A stretch of 64,000 nucleotides of DNA, taken from Portunus trituberculatus. Its lineage: Eukaryota > Arthropoda > Malacostraca > Decapoda > Portunidae. The notes under the pieces were generated by a model. That model saw only the letters and a program-made list of their open reading frames with translations. It was not told the origin of the DNA and made no database searches. Positions 59,411-64,000 of this stretch are shown piece after piece. The DNA is taken from the NCBI RefSeq assembly GCF_017591435.1, contig NC_059301.1, forward strand, positions 33,080,986 through 33,144,985. Direction: 5' to 3'. Numbering within the stretch: the stretch's first letter is position 1; the number at the start of each line of letters is the position of its first letter. Position numbers and translations under genes: made by a program.

Positions 59411-60660
59411 CTGTTGACCCTCACTAACTCAGACTAACAGGGGGAAAGATAGCTCTGACAAACGCAAATGTCCAACTTATACGAATTCATCCCCCCCCCT
59501 CTTCACACTAAAAAAAAAAAAAAAAATCAGATTTAGTGCAGGATTTATTGATCTAATTTTGAGGGGATTTAAAATTTTGGGCTTACATTTGTCTTTCTGA
59601 AACCTTTAGACCCTAAATTACCAGATGGTGTAGTTTATTTTTTGCTGATCAAATACCCTTCCACCAATAAGCCATTTTTAAATATCTCGTACAGTAGCAT
59701 CATAGCCTGACTCACGCCCTACACAGTACGTGGCCAGGCTGTCAGAAATAACGTCCTTACAGGCATAAATTGATGATGATTAGAATCAGAAATTTTAAGA
59801 AGAGAAGACAAAAGAAACAAACAAACATATCACTGGGACATAGCTGGACCCTGAATCCTTGCCTCCCCTCTCCCGTACGTCAGGCGTGTTATCTTCCCCT
59901 CCAAGACCCTTGCTTCAACCCACACCTCACTGCCATGCTTCTAAACCATCTCTCTCTATATTATAAGACTGCTATGATGTTTTCAAACTGTTTTTTCTCA
60001 CTACCTTCATCACAACTATACCTCACCTAACTCTCACAATAACACTATTACAAAAGATTATGTAGAAACTGGTATAAAGCTGGACCAGATGAGTAATAAA
60101 TACTTCACTGTATTATTATCTTACTTCAACGCACTAATAACGACTTAGAGAGTGTCCAGTTCAGTAGAAAAATAGCAGATTGTCATGACGCTTCTGATCG
60201 CGCCTTCCCAACCCTCACATACGTATGGGTGAATAATATCATCTATTATCTAGAGAAGCGGGGATCTGATGCATTATCATCTCATCATGGTTCAGGAAGT
60301 CACTATTGTATACACAGTCATGTGTGAAAATTTCATGTCAATCAAATGAATACAAATAGCAAAACAAGGACGATATTATGGAAAATCTTAAGGAGCAAAT
60401 ATCCCAAAGTGGTTTTTTACACTTCAAAAGCTTTCACAAAATCGGTATAAACTCTGATCGACTTTTGTTTGGTATCTTTTTAAACAACTAAAATGCAATT
60501 TTCAGTTGGAATAAAATTTTTGATAATGTAAATGAAAAAAAATACGGGAAAGCGGGAAAAAAAAAAAAAAAAAAAGGCCAGCAGTTAAACTTGGACTTTT
60601 AGTCCCTGGGTCGGTCAGAGTCCGATTTGTCACAAAATCCGAGTTATTGAGGTTCAACAG
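59411..60660. mobile_element. Tigger/pogo-type MITE, 1.25 kb
   Basis: Left end CTGTTGACCCTCACTAACTC, right end (reverse complement) CTGTTGAACCTCAATAACTC, each flanked by TA (59409-59410 and 60661-60662). The TIR resembles known Tigger termini that start CAGTTGACCC. No transposase frame remains; short C-runs and A-runs lie near each end. Confidence 0.85.
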
Positions 60661-60724
60661 TATACCAAAAAAATAATTGTGGTGGAAGTGAAATATATCC
60701 TTTAATAAAGTGTGTATAATAAAA

Positions 60725-60957
60725 TGGGGCCGCCGTGGTACAGTGGATCCGTGCATGCTTTGGGATCCGAGGGGTCTCCAAGCGAACGGGTTCAAATCCT
60801 GTCTACGGTCTGAGTGTAGGTTGGGCTTCCTCACTCGGGGCAACGGTTTCCTAGCGGGTGGGCTTTGAAATAGGAGGTACCCTTAATAGGTATCCCCTTT
60901 AGCCCATAAATTCCCGTGAAAAGCCAACATGGTATAAAAAAAAAAAAAAAAAAAAAA
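60725..60957 (+). mobile_element. tRNA-derived SINE with poly(A) tail (type C)
   Basis: The head GGGGCCGCCGTGGTACAGTG has B box GGTTCAAATCC; a CTTTGGGAT loop recalls tRNA-Pro (TGG). The body ends GTGAAAAGCCAACATGGTAT with a run of about 20 A. It differs from the AC-tailed SINEs in both body and tail, so it probably uses a different LINE partner. Confidence 0.75.
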
Positions 60958-62105
60958 TCCAGTTTTCTATAGTAAACACGTTTCAGAAAATTATGTACAG
61001 ACTATCAGAAGATGGTGAGGGGGACACTGGAATTGAAGTAGACCTGTCATGGTTGCCAGCAACCAGACCTTGCTCCAGTCTAGCAATCGAACAACTTATG
61101 ATGAATGATGATTTCAATAAAGCCAGGTATGCTACTGAGCGACACGAACCCATACTAGATATGTAAGTTTGCTACCTTAAAGAACATTTCCTGAATATAG
61201 CAATTAATCATTAAGATAGTTTTACATTTATTTACAAGTGTTTTTTCCATTGATCACTCAATGATCCTAATCTGGATGAAAGTTAGCATGGCAATACAAG
61301 TCTTACATTTGAGGAAGTGGCTGGTGGCACCAAATAAGGAGGTAAAATTCTGTTGAGTAGCGATGGCTACTCATGCACAGTAAAGGTTCACTGCCACAGT
61401 TCAAATGAAAATTTATTGGCTCACATGTCCATGTAACTCTAATGAAGGTTAACAATGTACTTGTACCGATATTATCATTTATTTTTACAGCAGTCTAAAG
61501 AAAATTATATCTTATAGTACCAAGGTTACCAGAAGTTTGACATGAGTTGACGGCCAAATCTCACTGAAAGTCAAGGCCAAATAGGCCAAATTTTTGTCAA
61601 TCGGCCAAATTTCGAAAGAAATCAGCTAAACATGAAAATAGTGTATAGAGTAATATACTTCATTGTAAAACATGTAAAAACAAGAACATTTTTTAAAGCC
61701 ATATGCCAAATCTAGCAACCCTGTATCGTACTGCAGTGTCCACAACAAGAAAGTGTGATGCAAGGCTACAGTTTCTCAAGGTGACACAACTTTCAGATGG
61801 AGTATGCATGCATAGACATGTACATCCTCCATATCATGGAGCAGCTACCAGGGTGAAAGTGGTTGTAAAGGTATAGATGCGACCAGTAAACTCCTTGCCA
61901 CCTTAGCCCATATATTTTCCAGTAGCAATACCTGGCAGATCCACACCAAGTGAAGGCTTCAGGTTCCCTTGGATTGGTTAAATTTCCTCAAAACCTAAGC
62001 CTTAAAGCTCCACCCACTTGACCCTCCCCTCCTGGTCCATGCCCTGTCCCTCCCCGTGACCTAAAAACATCACAACCCCATCTCCCCCTCCACCACCCTA
62101 TTGTG
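60958..62105. other. Non-coding, no gene seen
   Basis: Includes a cluster of four GGCCAAAT words at about 61550-61615. No coding frame or element end was recognised. Confidence 0.45.
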
Positions 62106-64000
62106 TGTGTGTGTATTTACCTAATTGTATTTACCTAATTGTAACATACGGGAAAAGAGCTATGCTCGTACTGTCCCGTCTCCATATCTACTAATGTCCA
62201 GCTTTTTCTTAAAATCATGAATATTCCTTGCGTTGACCACTTCCACGTCTAAACTATTCCATGCTTCCACCCTTCTATGAGGGAAGCTATATTTTTTCAC
62301 ATCTCTCCTATAAGTGGCCATTTTAGTTTTTCCCATGCCCTCTCGACATTCTTTCATTCCACATACACAGATCTTCCCTATCCATTTTTTCCATGCCAAT
62401 CATCACTCTGTATATTGCTATCAGGTCTCCCCTTTCTCTTCTGTTTTCCAGGGTCGGAAGTTGCATTCTGTTCAGTCTGTCTTCATAAGTCAAATCTCTT
62501 AAGTCAGGCACCATTTTTGTTGCAGCCCTCTGTACTTTCTCTAGTTTCCTTATGTGTTTCTTTAAGTTCGGAGCCCACTGTATTGTTGCATATTCAAGCC
62601 TTGGTCTTATCATTGCAGTAATTATTTTCTTCATCATTTCTTCATCTAAATATCTGAACGCCACTCTTATGTTCCTCAATAAGTTCAATACTTCTCCAAT
62701 TATTTTGTTTATATGTCTCTCTGGCGATAGGTCATTGGTAATTGTCACCCCAAGGTCTTTTCTTCATGACTGGTTTTATGTCTTCATTTCCTATCTTGTA
62801 CATACTCCTGATTCTTCTTTCACTCTTGCCAAACTCTAATTTCTTGCATTTTGTCGTGTTGAACTCCATTTGCCATGTACAGCTCCATTTCCATATTCTG
62901 TCCAAGTCTTCCTGGAGTAGTTCGCAATCTTTGTCACATCTCACTTTTCTTAACAATTTTGCATCGTCTGCAAATAGGCTCACATAACTGGACACCCCAT
63001 CCACCATGTCATTTATGTAGACCGCAAACATTACTGGTGCCAACACTGATCCCTGTGGAACTCCACTCTCCACCAAGCCCCATTCTGATGGTCTGTCCTT
63101 AATTATTGTTCTCATTTCTCTTCCTACCAAAAGTCTTCCATCCATTTTAGTAAACTGCCATGCACTCCTCCTACCATTTCAAGTTTCCAGATCAGTCTCC
63201 GGTGTGGTACCTTATCAAAGGCCTTTTTTAAATCCAGATATATTCCATCAGCCCAACCATCTCTTTCCTGTATTACATCTATCACCCTCGAATAGTAACA
63301 TATCAGGTTTGTCGTGCATGAACGCCCTTTTCTAAAACCAAATTGACACTCACAAAGTATGTCATTTTCTCCAAGAAGTCTGTCCATCTATTCTTCACCA
63401 CCCTCTCACACATCTTAGCTACCACACTTGTAAGTGACACTGGTCTATAGTTCAATGGGTCTCTCTTGTTACCTGATTTATAGATTGGGACAATGTTAGC
63501 TCTTTTCCAGTCTTGGGGCACTACACCTTCCCTTAATGAGGCATCAATTACTTCACAAACTTTTTCTGCCAGTTGCTCCCTGCATTCTCTTAAAATCCAT
63601 CCTGATACCCCATCAGGTCCCACAGCTTTTCTCACTTCTAAACTCCCCATCATATTCTTGATCTCCTCCACAGTTACTTGAAACTCCTTCATAATCCCTT
63701 TCTGTTCCATTACCAGTGGTTTGTCAAAAGCAGTCTCCTTTGTGAATACCTTCCGAAAGCATCCATTCATAGCCTCTGCCATTTCCTGGGATCTTCACTG
63801 CATACTCCATTTACTTCTAAACTTTCAATACTTTCTCTATTTTTGATGTTGTTGTTCACATGTCTGTAAAAAGCCTTGGTTGGTCTTTACATTTATCAAT
63901 TATATCCTTTTCTTGTTTCTTTCTTTCTTCTCTTCTAATCAACACATATTCATTTCTTGCTCTTTTGTAACTTTCCCACTGCTTAATCCGTCTTTTCCTT
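62105..64000 (-). mobile_element. LINE-AC related element, 3' half, running off the right edge
   Basis: Minus-strand RT in five adjoining frames: RKAVGPDGVSGWILRECREQ, PLNYRPVSLTSVVAKMCERV, QFGFRKGRSC, LDLKKAFDKVPHRRLIWKLE, SGVPQGSVLAPVMFAVYIND, LFADDAKLL, LEFGKSERRI, IRPRLEYATIQWAPN, then KYSFPHRRVEAWNSLDVEVV. The 3' end has ATTAGGTAAATA twice and then (AC)n. FADD and surrounding boxes are conserved, and relatively few frameshifts break it, so it may be one of the youngest LINEs here. The fragment at 31096-31500 belongs to the same subfamily. Confidence 0.9.

Overview
This is eukaryotic, animal nuclear DNA. Coding density is very low, spliceosomal introns are present, dinucleotide microsatellites (AC, AT, AG) are very abundant, and transposon remnants occupy perhaps half of the window. 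The mix of CR1-like LINEs with microsatellite tails, tRNA-derived SINEs carrying a CCTGTTCACCTAGCAGT core, Tigger/pogo, piggyBac and PIF/Harbinger elements suggests an arthropod, most likely a decapod crustacean such as a crab. That assignment is inferred from repeat style and not proven.

The one host gene I can support is a PBDC1 (polysaccharide biosynthesis domain-containing protein 1, formerly CXorf26) orthologue on the minus strand, 18771 down to 8665. It has five coding exons with clean splice sites, including one GC-AG intron, and encodes about 186 residues. Its 7-kb last intron holds a decayed CR1-like LINE that is itself split by a Harbinger MITE and by a TA-flanked 620-bp element.

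Layout: 1-8.6 kb is non-coding, with microsatellites, at least two copies of a CCGTATTCTGAAAC-ended inverted-repeat element and a LINE 3' end. 8.7-18.8 kb is PBDC1. 19.9-21.0 kb is a Harbinger MITE. 22.1-24.9 kb has a LINE tail, a SINE and two foldback (inverted-repeat) structures. 24.9-30.8 kb is nested: a LINE, a second LINE inside it, then one pogo-like and three Tigger-like fragments. 30.8-40.2 kb is an island of LINE and SINE pieces, most of them separated by (AC)n tracts. 41.7-46.4 kb is a near-full-length CR1-like LINE with an SGNH-esterase ORF1. 47.5-53.7 kb has four Harbinger-type MITEs, one of which carries a piggyBac deletion derivative. 53.3-56.9 kb has paired SINEs and three Tigger-type elements separated by (AT)n. 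59.4-60.7 kb is another Tigger-type MITE. 62.1-64.0 kb is a LINE running off the right edge.

All transposon coding regions seen here are broken by frameshifts or stops, so none looks autonomous. The strongest leads are the shared (AC)n 3' tails of LINEs and SINEs, the two-headed SINE family with a common central domain, the 441-bp foldback with equal 209-bp arms, and the PCNA-binding-like (PIP-box) C-termini kept in two Tigger remnants.
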